Source: Paraburkholderia sp. ZP32-5 (lineage in GTDB: Bacteria > Pseudomonadota > Gammaproteobacteria > Burkholderiales > Burkholderiaceae). From it: a stretch of 64,000 nucleotides of DNA. Below are positions 27,451 through 36,507 of the stretch, piece after piece; position 1 is the stretch's first letter, and each line of letters starts with the position of its first letter. Position numbers and translations under genes: made by a program. Under the pieces are notes generated by a model. The model did not search any database, was not told where the DNA came from, and saw nothing but the letters and a program-made list of their open reading frames with translations. The stretch spans positions 2,790,001 through 2,854,000 of the forward strand of contig NZ_JAJEJP010000002.1 of assembly GCF_021390495.1 (NCBI RefSeq), in the 5' to 3' direction.

Positions 27451-27673
27451 TTCGATACCCTCCTTAAGCGATGAAATTCACGGACGGCGTCAACATGGCA
27501 ACGCATTGCGAGCGTTCGGTCACGCCGCCAGCGAGCAATGCATTTGCCTCGGTCCGTTTCGGTGATACGCATTCTGGGCGAATCGCGATCGAAACTAAAT
27601 GTCGTACGTGGCACTAGATAAGTGACATCGAGTCACGAATAGGAGATGATCGCCAGCAGCAGGCGCAACCGGA

Positions 27674-28651
27674 ATGACGACAGTGAAAACAAAGCTCGAA
27701 AATGTGTCCAGCGGGATTAGCGTGTTTGCCGCGGTTGTCGATGCCGGGACTTTTGCCGCCGCGGCCGACGTGGTCGGCATGTCGCCACCGGGTGTGAGCC
27801 GCGCGATTGCGAGGCTGGAGAAGAGGCTTGCGATCCGGCTGTTCAATCGCACGACGCGGTCGATCTCGTTGACCGAAGAGGGGCGCCGCTTCTATGAGCA
27901 GGTGATTCCCCACCTCGCGGGGCTCGAAGAAGCCGCCGCGGCGGCATCCGGCAGCATGTCGAAGGTGCGAGGAAAACTCCGCGTCAATCTCGATCCAGTC
28001 TGCTATCGGGCGATTCTCGGCGCGCAACTCGATAAGTTCATGGACGCGTATCCCGATCTGCAGATCGACTTTATCGCCAGGGATCGGCTGGACGATCTTG
28101 TTACCGAAGGCTTCGATGTCGCGCTTCGGTTCGGCAGGCCCCGAACCTCGACGCTCGTCGCGAGGAAGCTGCTCGACACCGCGGTGGTGACGGTCGCGGC
28201 GCCCGCGTATCTCGCCCGCCGAGGGCGCCCGATGCGGCCGGAAGATCTCGGAGGGCCCACACATCGATGCCTCGAATTTCGCGACCCGGAAACGGGCAAG
28301 CCATTCCCGTGGGAATTTCATCGCAAGCGCAAACAGATCGTGGTCACAACGAACGGGCGGCTGACGGTCAATGATCCCGGTGCGTTGCTCGACGCGTGCC
28401 TGGCCGGATCAGGCATTGCGCAGATGCTTCTGCTCGGTGCCGAGCACCTGATTGCCGAAGGCCGCTTGACCAATCTCTTTCCGGATTGGCCGGACGAACG
28501 CTTTCCGCTCTATGTCTACTATCCGTCGCGGCACTACATTCCCGCGAAAACGCGTGCGTTTCTCGATTTCGTCGTGGGATGGGCGAGCGGGAATCTTGAA
28601 TCGAAGCGCGGACCCGCGCCATTGAAAAAGCCTCGCGGTCAACCCGCCTGA
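27674..28651 (+). CDS. LysR-family transcriptional regulator
   Basis: A 325-residue LysR protein of the group that typically controls divergent oxidoreductase genes. HTH residues 18-75 include FAAAADVVGMSPPGVSRAIARLEKRL; the effector-binding domain follows from about residue 95. The intergenic region contains GTGAC-ATCGA-GTCAC (27622-27636), a candidate half-site pair, though it is close to this gene's own start. The 3' end overlaps the convergent iclR gene by 13 bp. Confidence 0.85.
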   Translation: MTTVKTKLENVSSGISVFAAVVDAGTFAAAADVVGMSPPGVSRAIARLEKRLAIRLFNRTTRSISLTEEGRRFYEQVIPHLAGLEEAAAAASGSMSKVRGKLRVNLDPVCYRAILGAQLDKFMDAYPDLQIDFIARDRLDDLVTEGFDVALRFGRPRTSTLVARKLLDTAVVTVAAPAYLARRGRPMRPEDLGGPTHRCLEFRDPETGKPFPWEFHRKRKQIVVTTNGRLTVNDPGALLDACLAGSGIAQMLLLGAEHLIAEGRLTNLFPDWPDERFPLYVYYPSRHYIPAKTRAFLDFVVGWASGNLESKRGPAPLKKPRGQPA

Positions 28652-29514
28652 TCGACGCGCCTGCGTGTCGAGATAGCCGACGCCGTCGAGATCACGAGAT
28701 CCGCAAAGCGTTTTTCATCCCGATCGGCCTGCCAGCGCGAGCGCGCGACCGCAATGTTGACCGCGCCGATGCCACGGCCGTGCGCATTGGTGACCGCGGC
28801 CGCAGTCGAAATATCCGCGACGAAGTATTCGTCTTCGGTGTGCGCATAGCCCTGCTTGCGGATCTGCACGAGCCGCTCCTTGATCTTGCGCGGCTGATAC
28901 ACAGTGGACGATGTGAAGGCAACGAGATTCGAGCGCGACAGGATGTCGTCCACTTCGCCGTCCTGCAGCGTGGCGAGAATCGCGAGACCGGGCGCGGTGC
29001 AATACGCCGGCAGGCGCGAACCAGTGATCACGTGCGCATTGAAAACGTTGCGGCTGACGATGCGAAGCACGAACACGATGTCGGTATCGTCGAGCACCGT
29101 CAGGTTGGTCGCCTCTTCGGTTTCCGAGCCGAGCTGCTGCAGATACGGCGTAGCACGGCTCACCAGTTCGTTCGAAGTCAGATAGTGGTACGTGAAGTCG
29201 ACCAGCTTCGGCGACAATTCGTATTTGCGGCTATCCGGATCCTTGAACAGATAACCGAGCGCCGCGAGCGTGAACGTGAAGCGCTGCGTCGCGCTCGTGT
29301 CGAAGCCCGTCAATGCGGCGATCTCGGAGAGCGACAGTTGCCGCTTGCTGCCGTCGAACGCGGTCAGCACCTTCATCGCCTTTTCGACGGACTGCACGTA
29401 AAGCGACGACTCGGTCGGGTCGGCCACCTTCTTCTCGCCTCGCGCGGCGGTCGAAGTACGTTTGCGAGCGGCCTTGGGCTGGGTAGGATTCACGATCGGT
29501 AACCGGCGTTGCAT
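28639..29514 (-). CDS. IclR-family regulator of the CoA-ligase/ABC operon
   Basis: A 291-residue IclR protein with a basic, disordered N-terminus of about 35 residues, a winged HTH (LSLSEIAALTGFDTSATQRFTFTLAALGYL) and a GAF-like effector domain (LPAYCTAPGLAILA). It lies directly downstream of the CoA ligase gene in the same orientation, but the 75-bp gap holds its own inverted repeat. The start at 29514 is an ATG; an upstream TTG at 29559 lies inside the repeat. It probably controls the operon at 29590-35966 with an aromatic or aliphatic acid as ligand (inference). Confidence 0.85.
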   Translation of the reverse strand: MQRRLPIVNPTQPKAARKRTSTAARGEKKVADPTESSLYVQSVEKAMKVLTAFDGSKRQLSLSEIAALTGFDTSATQRFTFTLAALGYLFKDPDSRKYELSPKLVDFTYHYLTSNELVSRATPYLQQLGSETEEATNLTVLDDTDIVFVLRIVSRNVFNAHVITGSRLPAYCTAPGLAILATLQDGEVDDILSRSNLVAFTSSTVYQPRKIKERLVQIRKQGYAHTEDEYFVADISTAAAVTNAHGRGIGAVNIAVARSRWQADRDEKRFADLVISTASAISTRRRVDQAG

Positions 29515-29524
29515 GACGCGCCCA

Positions 29525-29563
29525 TTATCGCATACCGCTATTGCCCTATCTAATCGCAATAGC
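29525..29563. promoter_or_regulatory. candidate IclR operator at iclR
   Basis: GCTATTGC (29537-29544) and GCAATAGC (29556-29563) form a perfect 8-bp inverted repeat, preceded by TTATCGCATA (29525-29534). TTATCGCATA followed by GCAATAG occurs again just upstream of the first gene of the operon (35970-35986), supporting autoregulation plus operon control. Confidence 0.6.
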
Positions 29564-29589
29564 TGCGTTAATCACCCATCTGCCGTGCG

Positions 29590-31122
29590 TCAATGCCGCA
29601 GACGGTCCCACGCGTCGCCCACGTCGCGCGACAGCAAATGCTTGCGAATGCGTTCGCTCGCGGTCAGTTCGAACTGCGCGACCGCGCGGTAGTAACGTGG
29701 CAACTGGAAACTCGCGAGGCGTTCGCTGGCCCATGCGTGCAGTGCTTCCCATGACACCGGGTCGTCCTTGAACTGCACGTTCAGCAGAACGTCCTGCTCG
29801 CCGACGGACGACGCGACACCGATCGCCGCGCTCGCCCGCACCGCGGGATGCGCCGCAAAAATGCGCTCGATCTCCCACGCCGATACGTTCTCGCCGCGCA
29901 CGCGCATGCTGTCGGTACGACGGCCGATGAAGAACAGATCACCGTCCGCATCGCGCCGCGCGTGATCGCCGGTGTACAGCTTGCCGCCGCGCAGCGCGCT
30001 TTGCGTCGCTTCGTCGTTCTTCAGATACATCGGCAGCAGTGCGCCCTCCACCTTGCTCGTCAGCACGATTTCGCCCGGCTCACCGATGCCGACCTCGCGT
30101 CCGTGTTCGTCGAGCAGTTCGAGTTCCAGCCATGGCAGCACCCGACCAATCGAGCCCGGCTTGCCGGTCGTATTGAGCGTCGCGAAGCTCGAACATTCGG
30201 TCATGCCGTAGCATTCGCGCAATTGCACGTGAAAGCGTCGTTCAATCGCATGCCACGCCGATGCGGCAACGCCCGCGCCCCACGCGACACGCAACGTGTG
30301 ATCGCTCGGCTCGGTGCCCGGCGGCTGCTGCATCAGGATATCGAGCACACCGCCAAGGTAATGCAACTGGGTCGCACCCGCGCGCTTCACTTGCGGCCAG
30401 AATTGCGACGCAGAGAAACGCGGCACGACATGCAGGCTCACCGGCATCAGGAACGGCAGCAGCAACATTTGCGCGCCACCGATATGGCAGAGCGGTTCCC
30501 ACATAAAGAGCCGATCGCGGTCGCGCACGTCCGCAACGCGCAACGCGGCCTCGCTGGCAATGCGCATCATCCGGTGCGTAAACACGACGCCCTTGGGAGC
30601 ACCTGTCGTGCCGGACGTGTAGATGATGCACAGAGGATCGTGGACGCCGATCGCGGGCGTAACGAGAGTGTCTTGCCGTGCGCCAGATTCGAACGACGGC
30701 AAGCGCACGCGCGTTGCACCGGCGCAGTCGATGTTTGCGCTGACTGCGTCGAATTCGTCGTCGATCACGAACAGCTTCGGCTCCGCATGTTGCAGCACGT
30801 ATTCGAGCCCCGCCGCGCGCAGCCGCGTATTGACCGGCACCCACACGATGCCGCTCAATATCAGCGCGTAAATAAGGTGGATATGCTCGACACTGTTGCC
30901 GAGCATCACCGCGACGCGATCGCCTTGCGCGAGGCCCTGCTCGCGAAACCACGCCTGCCACTGCGCGATATGCGCGAGTGCCTCGCCGCAGGTGATCGCG
31001 CGGTCGTCGAATTGAAGAAAGGCGCGTGCAGGATCGGCAGTCAGAGCCGCCGCGAGCAGCGGCACGCAGTCGAGTTCGTCGTCGGGATGACGATGCGGAA
31101 AATAATTCGGATACCGGTGCAT
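29590..31122 (-). CDS. AMP-forming acyl-CoA ligase (CaiC-like)
   Basis: A 510-residue adenylate-forming ligase. The ATP motif is YTSGTTGAPKG, followed by ECYGMTECSSF and LYTGDHARRDADGDLFFIGR. The C-terminal RIRKHLL supplies the catalytic lysine. Closest in style to crotonobetaine/carnitine-CoA ligase and related carboxylate ligases. It is the last gene of a leftward operon with a crotonase and a dedicated ABC importer, so it probably activates the imported acid before hydration of its CoA ester. The acid itself is not identifiable. Confidence 0.83.
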   Translation of the reverse strand: MHRYPNYFPHRHPDDELDCVPLLAAALTADPARAFLQFDDRAITCGEALAHIAQWQAWFREQGLAQGDRVAVMLGNSVEHIHLIYALILSGIVWVPVNTRLRAAGLEYVLQHAEPKLFVIDDEFDAVSANIDCAGATRVRLPSFESGARQDTLVTPAIGVHDPLCIIYTSGTTGAPKGVVFTHRMMRIASEAALRVADVRDRDRLFMWEPLCHIGGAQMLLLPFLMPVSLHVVPRFSASQFWPQVKRAGATQLHYLGGVLDILMQQPPGTEPSDHTLRVAWGAGVAASAWHAIERRFHVQLRECYGMTECSSFATLNTTGKPGSIGRVLPWLELELLDEHGREVGIGEPGEIVLTSKVEGALLPMYLKNDEATQSALRGGKLYTGDHARRDADGDLFFIGRRTDSMRVRGENVSAWEIERIFAAHPAVRASAAIGVASSVGEQDVLLNVQFKDDPVSWEALHAWASERLASFQLPRYYRAVAQFELTASERIRKHLLSRDVGDAWDRLRH

Positions 31123-31159
31123 GTCTTGTCGTTCTGAAAACTGAATATCGAATAGTTCG

Positions 31160-32941
31160 TCAGCGCGCGCGGCGCTTGATCCACGAGGACACCGCGATCA
31201 CCAGCGCGATCAGCACGACGAGCGTGGTGGAAACCGCGGCGAGCGTCGGCGTGATAGCGAGCTGGATGTCGTCCCACATCTGCTTGGGCAGCGTCGTGTT
31301 GATGCCGCCGCTCACGAAGATCGCGATCGTCAGATCGTCGAACGACACGAGGAAAGCGAACAGGAACGCCGCCGTCACGCTGGCCATCAATAGCGGCAGC
31401 ACGACGGTGCGAATGCGCTGCCACGGCGATGCGCCCATCACACGCGCGGCATCGTCGAGTCGCCAGTCGAACCGCCGGAAGCCTGCAGCGAGCGTGACGA
31501 CCACATAAGGAATCGCCAGCACCGTATGGCCGATGATCAGACCGGTGTTCGTACCCGTCAGGCCGAAGCGGCTCAGCAGATACAGGAGCCCCACTGCGAC
31601 CACGATGCGCGGCACGATCAGCGGCGCGACGAGCAGCGCGAACAGCGGCTTGGTCGCGCGCTGTGGCATGCGGGTCATTGCCAGCGTCGCGCCGAAGCCG
31701 AGTGCGAGCGACAGCACGGCGGTGCCGAAGCCCACTTCGAACGAGCGGATCGTTGCGCTCTGCCACACCGGCGAGCCGAGGAACGTACCGAACCAGCGCA
31801 GACTGAAAAGCTTCGGCGGAAACGCAATGAAATCGCTCTTCGTGAACGCGTACGGAATCACCGACAGCACCGGCACCACCAGCACGATCAGGATCGCCAT
31901 CGTGAACAGGCCAAGCGGGCTGAACACGCGCACACCGTCGTATTGCGGTTGCAATCCGCCGCGCCGCCGCACGAGTGGCGCGCACAGGCGGCCCGCCGCG
32001 ATCAGCAACGCGAGCCTGAACCCCTGTGCGCGTGAGCCGCGCTGCTTGTCGCTCACTTCACCGGTCAGCGACGTGAGCCCGACCACGCGGTCGTAGACGA
32101 AGAAGATCGCGATCGAGCAGACCAGCAGCACAGTCGAAAGCGCGCCCGCGAAGTGCATGTCGAACAGTTCGAGCACCGACGAAATCACCAGTTGCGCGAT
32201 CATCGTTTCGCGCGGAGAGCCGAGCAACGACGGCACGATAAAGAAGCCGAGACTGGAGATGAACACCAGCAGCCCCGCCGCCGCCACGCCCGGCGAAGAC
32301 AACGGCAGAAAAACCGTGAAGAAGCTCGTGCTGCGCTCGGCGCCGAGCGTCTCCGCAGCCTGTGCGAGCCGATCGTCGATGCCGCGCATCACCGGCAGCA
32401 TCGTCATCACCGCGAGGGGCAGCATCGAATGCACCATGCCGATCAGTACACCGGTCAGTGACGGAATCGTGCCCGTGGTTTCGTGGACGAGACCGAGTGC
32501 GAGCGCAATCGTCGACAGCACGCCTGTTTTCGACAGCAGCAGCATCCATGCGTAGGTCTTGACGAGGTAACTGGTCCAGAACGGCAGCATGATCCACAGC
32601 AGCCAGCGTTCGCGCACGCGCTCCGACACGCGGCTCAACAGATACGCAACCGGATAACCGAGCACGATCGAAAACGCGGCCGTGATGAACGAGATCGCGA
32701 ACGTGATCCACAAGACCTTGGCGTAGACCGGCGTGCGCGCAATGCGAGCGAACTGCGCGAGGCCGAACGTGCCGTCGCCCGATACGAGCCCGCCTTGCAG
32801 AATCTCGCCGACCGGTACGATGAAAAACACCAGCAGGAACAGCAGTGTCGGCAAGACCGGCAGGATCCGTAGCGACGCGGCAAGCCATGCGCCGCGGCGG
32901 CGCGACGCATCGGCCGGATGCACGCGTAAAGCGAGAGTCAT
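31160..32941 (-). CDS. fused ABC transporter permease (PotB-PotC type)
   Basis: A 593-residue inner-membrane protein containing two complete permease units, each normally a separate polypeptide of about 280 residues. The first EAA loop is near residues 195-217 (AAETLGAERSTSFFTVFLPL), the second near 498-519 (AARVMGASPWQRIRTVVLPL). A hydrophilic linker of about 45 residues (290-335) joins them. Each unit has about six membrane segments. The ATG at 32941 has AGGAT upstream. It works with the ATPase and binding protein encoded just before it. I see no stop or frameshift at the junction. Confidence 0.9.
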   Translation of the reverse strand: MTLALRVHPADASRRRGAWLAASLRILPVLPTLLFLLVFFIVPVGEILQGGLVSGDGTFGLAQFARIARTPVYAKVLWITFAISFITAAFSIVLGYPVAYLLSRVSERVRERWLLWIMLPFWTSYLVKTYAWMLLLSKTGVLSTIALALGLVHETTGTIPSLTGVLIGMVHSMLPLAVMTMLPVMRGIDDRLAQAAETLGAERSTSFFTVFLPLSSPGVAAAGLLVFISSLGFFIVPSLLGSPRETMIAQLVISSVLELFDMHFAGALSTVLLVCSIAIFFVYDRVVGLTSLTGEVSDKQRGSRAQGFRLALLIAAGRLCAPLVRRRGGLQPQYDGVRVFSPLGLFTMAILIVLVVPVLSVIPYAFTKSDFIAFPPKLFSLRWFGTFLGSPVWQSATIRSFEVGFGTAVLSLALGFGATLAMTRMPQRATKPLFALLVAPLIVPRIVVAVGLLYLLSRFGLTGTNTGLIIGHTVLAIPYVVVTLAAGFRRFDWRLDDAARVMGASPWQRIRTVVLPLLMASVTAAFLFAFLVSFDDLTIAIFVSGGINTTLPKQMWDDIQLAITPTLAAVSTTLVVLIALVIAVSSWIKRRAR

Positions 32942-32978
32942 GAAAGATCCTTGGTGGCGAAGGCGCGTCAAGCGGGTA

Positions 32979-34040
32979 TCAGGCGTATAGCAGCGTGGTG
33001 CGATACGGGTCCCATGTGAGACCGACCGTTGCGCCGACGCGCGGACTCAGCGTGCGTGCGCATCGCGCGGTCAGTTCGCTGCCGTCGGGCAGCGACAGTT
33101 GCACGTGCGTATCGCTGCCGAAAAACACCACATCGTCGATACGACCATCGACAAAGCCGCGGCTCGGCTCGACCAGTTCCAGCGCCTCGGGACGCACCAG
33201 CAACGTATGACGCGCGGACGGCGTAGGCCTCGCCGTGCGCGGCAATGGAATGCGCGCGCCCGCTGCCAGCAGGATCGGTTCGGCGCCGGCATCCGGGCCA
33301 TCGGCGAGCGCGCCTTCCAGCAGATTCGAGTGACCGATGAAGCTGGCCGCGAAACGCGTGGCGGGCCGGTCGTACAGGTCCGCCGGTGTGCCGATCTGTT
33401 CGATCTTCGCGTTGTTCATCAGGCAGATGCGATCGGACAGCGTCAGCGCCTCATCCTGATCGTGGGTGACGTAGACGAAGGTCGCGCCCAATTCCTTGTG
33501 CAGACGACGGATCTCGGACTGCATGTGCTCGCGCAACTTCTTGTCGAGCGCGCCGAGCGGCTCATCGAGCAGGATCACGGAAGGCCGGTACGCGAAACAG
33601 CGCGCGAGCGCGATGCGCTGCTGCTGGCCGCCGGAGAGTTCCTTCGGAAAGCGCTTGCCGAACTCGCTCATGCGTACCATCGCGAGCGCGCCGTCGACTG
33701 CCTGACGCACTTCGTCGCGCGGCTTGCCGCGCATGCGCAGGCCGTACGCGACGTTGTCCCACACGCTCATATGCGGAAAAAGCGCGTAGCTCTGGAACAC
33801 CATGCCGATGCCGCGCTTACCTGGTTCGACGTGCGTGACATCGCGCCCGTCGATCTCGATGCGGCCCGAGCTCGGTGCGACGAGCCCCGAGATCATTTGC
33901 AGCAGCGTCGTCTTGCCCGATCCCGACGGTCCCAGCAGCGTCAGGAACTCGCCGGCCTGCACGCTGAGATCGGTCGGCTCCAGCGCGACGGTTTCGCCGT
34001 AACGCTTGCCGAGCCCGATCGCTTCCAGTTTTGCGGTCAT
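32979..34040 (-). CDS. ABC transporter ATP-binding protein (PotA-like)
   Basis: A 353-residue ATPase: Walker A LLGPSGSGKTTLL, Q-loop VFQSYALFPH, signature LSGGQQQRIALAR, Walker B VILLDEPLGALD, H-loop VTHD. A C-terminal TOBE domain (from about residue 280) is present, as in spermidine/putrescine and Fe/molybdate-type importers. It lies 37 bp upstream of the fused permease gene. Confidence 0.93.
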   Translation of the reverse strand: MTAKLEAIGLGKRYGETVALEPTDLSVQAGEFLTLLGPSGSGKTTLLQMISGLVAPSSGRIEIDGRDVTHVEPGKRGIGMVFQSYALFPHMSVWDNVAYGLRMRGKPRDEVRQAVDGALAMVRMSEFGKRFPKELSGGQQQRIALARCFAYRPSVILLDEPLGALDKKLREHMQSEIRRLHKELGATFVYVTHDQDEALTLSDRICLMNNAKIEQIGTPADLYDRPATRFAASFIGHSNLLEGALADGPDAGAEPILLAAGARIPLPRTARPTPSARHTLLVRPEALELVEPSRGFVDGRIDDVVFFGSDTHVQLSLPDGSELTARCARTLSPRVGATVGLTWDPYRTTLLYA

Positions 34041-34063
34041 GACAATGCCTCGCGTTCAGTGCG

Positions 34064-35125
34064 TCACGAAATGATCCACGAGTTGAAGCGCTCGGTGACC
34101 TTCTGACGGTTTGCCTGCCACCACTCCGGGCTCGGCAGCTTCATCGTCTTGATGTTGTCGGGCGCGGTCGGCAACAGCGGTGCGCGCTGCGCGGGAATCG
34201 ATTCGAACGACTTGCGATTGGTCGGGCCATACGCGAGCGTCTGCGTGAGCACCGCCTGGCGTTTGGCATCCGCGCAAAAGCGCACGAACTGTTTGGCCAT
34301 TTCAGCGCGCGGCGTGCCCTTCGGAATACCCCATCCTTCGATCGAATAAAGACCCTGATTCCAGACGATCGTCACGGGCGCGCCCGCGTCTTTCGCCGAC
34401 TGCGCGCGACCGTTCCACAGCGAGATCATGTCGACGTCGCCGCTCTGGATCGCTTGCATCGACTGTGCGCCGGAGGTCCACCAGATCGCGATGTGCGGCT
34501 TGATCTTGTCGAGACTCTTGAAAGCACGATCGACGTCGAGCGGATAGAGCTTGTCGAGCGGCACCCCGTCCGCGAGCAGCGCCTGTTCGAGCGTATCGAG
34601 CGGGCTGCGGCGCAGGCATCGGCGGCCGGGAAATTTCTTCACGTCCCAGAAGTCCGCCCACGACTTCGGGCCGTTGTCCTTGAACTTGTCGGCGCGATAC
34701 GCGAGTACCGTCGAATACACATCGACGCCAAGCCAGTCCGCCGTGATCGCCTCGGGCATCACGTCCGGAAAGTCCGAGGCCTTCAGGCCGATCGGTTCCA
34801 TCAGACCTTTTGCTTCGAGATACGGAATATCGGCGGATAGCGTCAGCGTGGTCACGTCCCACACGTAGTTCTTCGTCTTCACCATCGCTTCGAATTGCGC
34901 GACCGGCTGCGACTCCCGCGCCACGCTCACGACCTTGATGCCGGTCGCCTTTTCGAACGGATCGTAGAACGCCTCGCGATAAGCAGTGGTGTATGGACCG
35001 CCCGGATCGGATACGACGATCTGTTTGTCGTCGGCGTGCACCAGCGCCGGCATCACGCCGGCAAGCGCGACTGCGCCCGCGCCTTGCAATACCCGGCGCC
35101 GCTTTTCGTTGAAGTTCTGCGTCAT
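34064..35125 (-). CDS. ABC transporter substrate-binding protein (PotD-like), Tat-exported
   Basis: A 353-residue periplasmic binding protein. The N-terminus KRRRVLQGAGAVALAGVMPALVHA looks like a twin-arginine signal with cleavage near residue 31. The mature protein follows the spermidine/putrescine-binding fold (VVSDPGGPYTTAYREAFYDPFEKATGIKV). The polyamine-binding acidic residues cannot be confirmed by eye, and the operon's CoA ligase argues for a carboxylic acid or betaine ligand instead. An unusual GRRCLRRSP segment near residue 168 replaces the more typical G-x-R-alpha motif. Confidence 0.87.
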   Translation of the reverse strand: MTQNFNEKRRRVLQGAGAVALAGVMPALVHADDKQIVVSDPGGPYTTAYREAFYDPFEKATGIKVVSVARESQPVAQFEAMVKTKNYVWDVTTLTLSADIPYLEAKGLMEPIGLKASDFPDVMPEAITADWLGVDVYSTVLAYRADKFKDNGPKSWADFWDVKKFPGRRCLRRSPLDTLEQALLADGVPLDKLYPLDVDRAFKSLDKIKPHIAIWWTSGAQSMQAIQSGDVDMISLWNGRAQSAKDAGAPVTIVWNQGLYSIEGWGIPKGTPRAEMAKQFVRFCADAKRQAVLTQTLAYGPTNRKSFESIPAQRAPLLPTAPDNIKTMKLPSPEWWQANRQKVTERFNSWIIS

Positions 35126-35204
35126 GGCTATGGTCTCCCGCTCGCTAGCTAGGTCTGTGAAATCGTGCGTGGTGGTGCGTGGTGTGGTGGATGCGCGTGT
35201 CGTG

Positions 35205-35966
35205 TTACTTCGCGCGCTTGCGGAAGAACTCTTCCATCATGCGAGCGGGCTCGCCCGAGTCGTAAGCCTCGCGCTGGATGCGGATGCCCGCTTCGATACA
35301 GTCCTGGAAACCCGCTTCGGTCATTTCGCGGAAGCGCTGCTTGTCCAGACGCATCGCGACCGGCGGCTTCGCGGCAAGCTCGGTGGCAATCTCCAGTGCC
35401 TTGTCGAACACCTTCTCTTGCGCGACGAGGTGATGAATGAGGCCGATCTGCCTGCACTCTTCCGCGTCCATCAGGCGGCCGGTCAGCGTCAGTTCGATGG
35501 TGCGCGACATGCCGAGCATCGTGTTCATGATCCACGGGCCCGTGGTACTGGCGATGCCCGCGTTGATCTCCGGCTGCCCCATGCGCACGCCCGGATGACC
35601 GACGCGGATGTCGCCCAGCAGCGCGACCTGAAATGCCGAGCCCGCGGCCGTGCCGTTGAGCGCCATCACCAGCGGCTTCTTCAGGCCGCGCAACACCGCG
35701 TAGTAGCGCTGCCATTCCTTGACCCATTCCACCGCGCGCGCGCCGTCGAAATCGTGCGCCTCGGACAGATCCTGCCCTGCCGAGAACGCGCGATCTCCGG
35801 CGCCCGTCATGATGATCGCGGCGATATCGTCATCGCCATCGAAGCGTTCGAGCGCTTCGATGATCGCGTTGCGCATCGGCGTGGTCCACGCGTTCAGCTT
35901 GTCGGGACGATTCAGCGTGATGACCGCCACGCGGCCATGTTGGGACAACAGGATGTCTTCACTCAT
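35205..35966 (-). CDS. enoyl-CoA hydratase/isomerase (crotonase) family protein
   Basis: A 253-residue crotonase. The oxyanion-hole segment FSAGQDLSEAHD and the second GTAAGSAFQVALLGDIRVG are present. The usual second catalytic glutamate region reads MGQPEINAGIAS, with a Glu in place. First gene of the leftward ligase/ABC operon; an 80-bp gap separates it from the binding-protein gene. Its start is preceded by the box shared with the iclR promoter. It probably hydrates or isomerises the CoA ester made by the ligase at 29590. Confidence 0.87.
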   Translation of the reverse strand: MSEDILLSQHGRVAVITLNRPDKLNAWTTPMRNAIIEALERFDGDDDIAAIIMTGAGDRAFSAGQDLSEAHDFDGARAVEWVKEWQRYYAVLRGLKKPLVMALNGTAAGSAFQVALLGDIRVGHPGVRMGQPEINAGIASTTGPWIMNTMLGMSRTIELTLTGRLMDAEECRQIGLIHHLVAQEKVFDKALEIATELAAKPPVAMRLDKQRFREMTEAGFQDCIEAGIRIQREAYDSGEPARMMEEFFRKRAK

Positions 35967-35969
35967 CTT

Positions 35970-35986
35970 TTATCGCATAGCAATAG
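35970..35986. promoter_or_regulatory. candidate IclR operator at the crotonase operon
   Basis: TTATCGCATAGCAATAG immediately upstream of the crotonase start. It combines the two elements (TTATCGCATA and GCAATAG) also found upstream of iclR. Its closeness to the start codon suggests repression or a short leader. Confidence 0.5.
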
Positions 35987-36507
35987 TTAGTAGGTGTATT
36001 TCAATATATGCCGATCAAAAAGACGACGCAAGTAGCAATCCGCCTCATGCGTGATGCTTTTTATGGCGGCGTTTACCCTGGTCGGCAGCTAGCGAACGGG
36101 GAGTTGTGGAGGACGCGGGTGTGGTTGCCCGGCGTGGCAAAAATGGGGAGGTTGGACGCAGAAGAAGGCGCGGCGAAGCGAGCGCGCGATGGAGTCGCCG
36201 GTCGAATTCGGTGCGGCACGTGTGACGCGTAGGAGGCGACGACGCGCGAATGCGCGAATGTCGCGGCGGGGCAGCGACTTTATGCGAGCAACAGGCTGCA
36301 GTTAGCTGAGCACGAGACCGGGATAAGCACTGCCCTATCCCGTGAAAAAGGATTCGCGGCGGTCGGGCGAGTGCCCGAACATGATACGGAGGGCTCGCTA
36401 TGCGCGCGTACCCAGGCTCTCGAGCGGCAGCTTCGACAGAGGTGGCATCCGCGAGCAGACAGATGCCATGTCGACCCGCCTCGCCAAAGCGAGGCGGCTA
36501 TCCGCGC
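35987..36507. other. gene-free interval
   Basis: About 520 bp between the crotonase operon start and the end of the racemase-like gene. A 74-codon plus-strand frame at 36008 lacks a ribosome site and similarity. No RNA or repeat stands out. The crotonase promoter must lie at its left edge. Confidence 0.5.

Noticed and set aside
36008..36232. 74-codon plus-strand frame after the crotonase promoter
   Set aside because: No ribosome site or recognisable similarity; Gly/Arg-rich tail looks like translated non-coding DNA.
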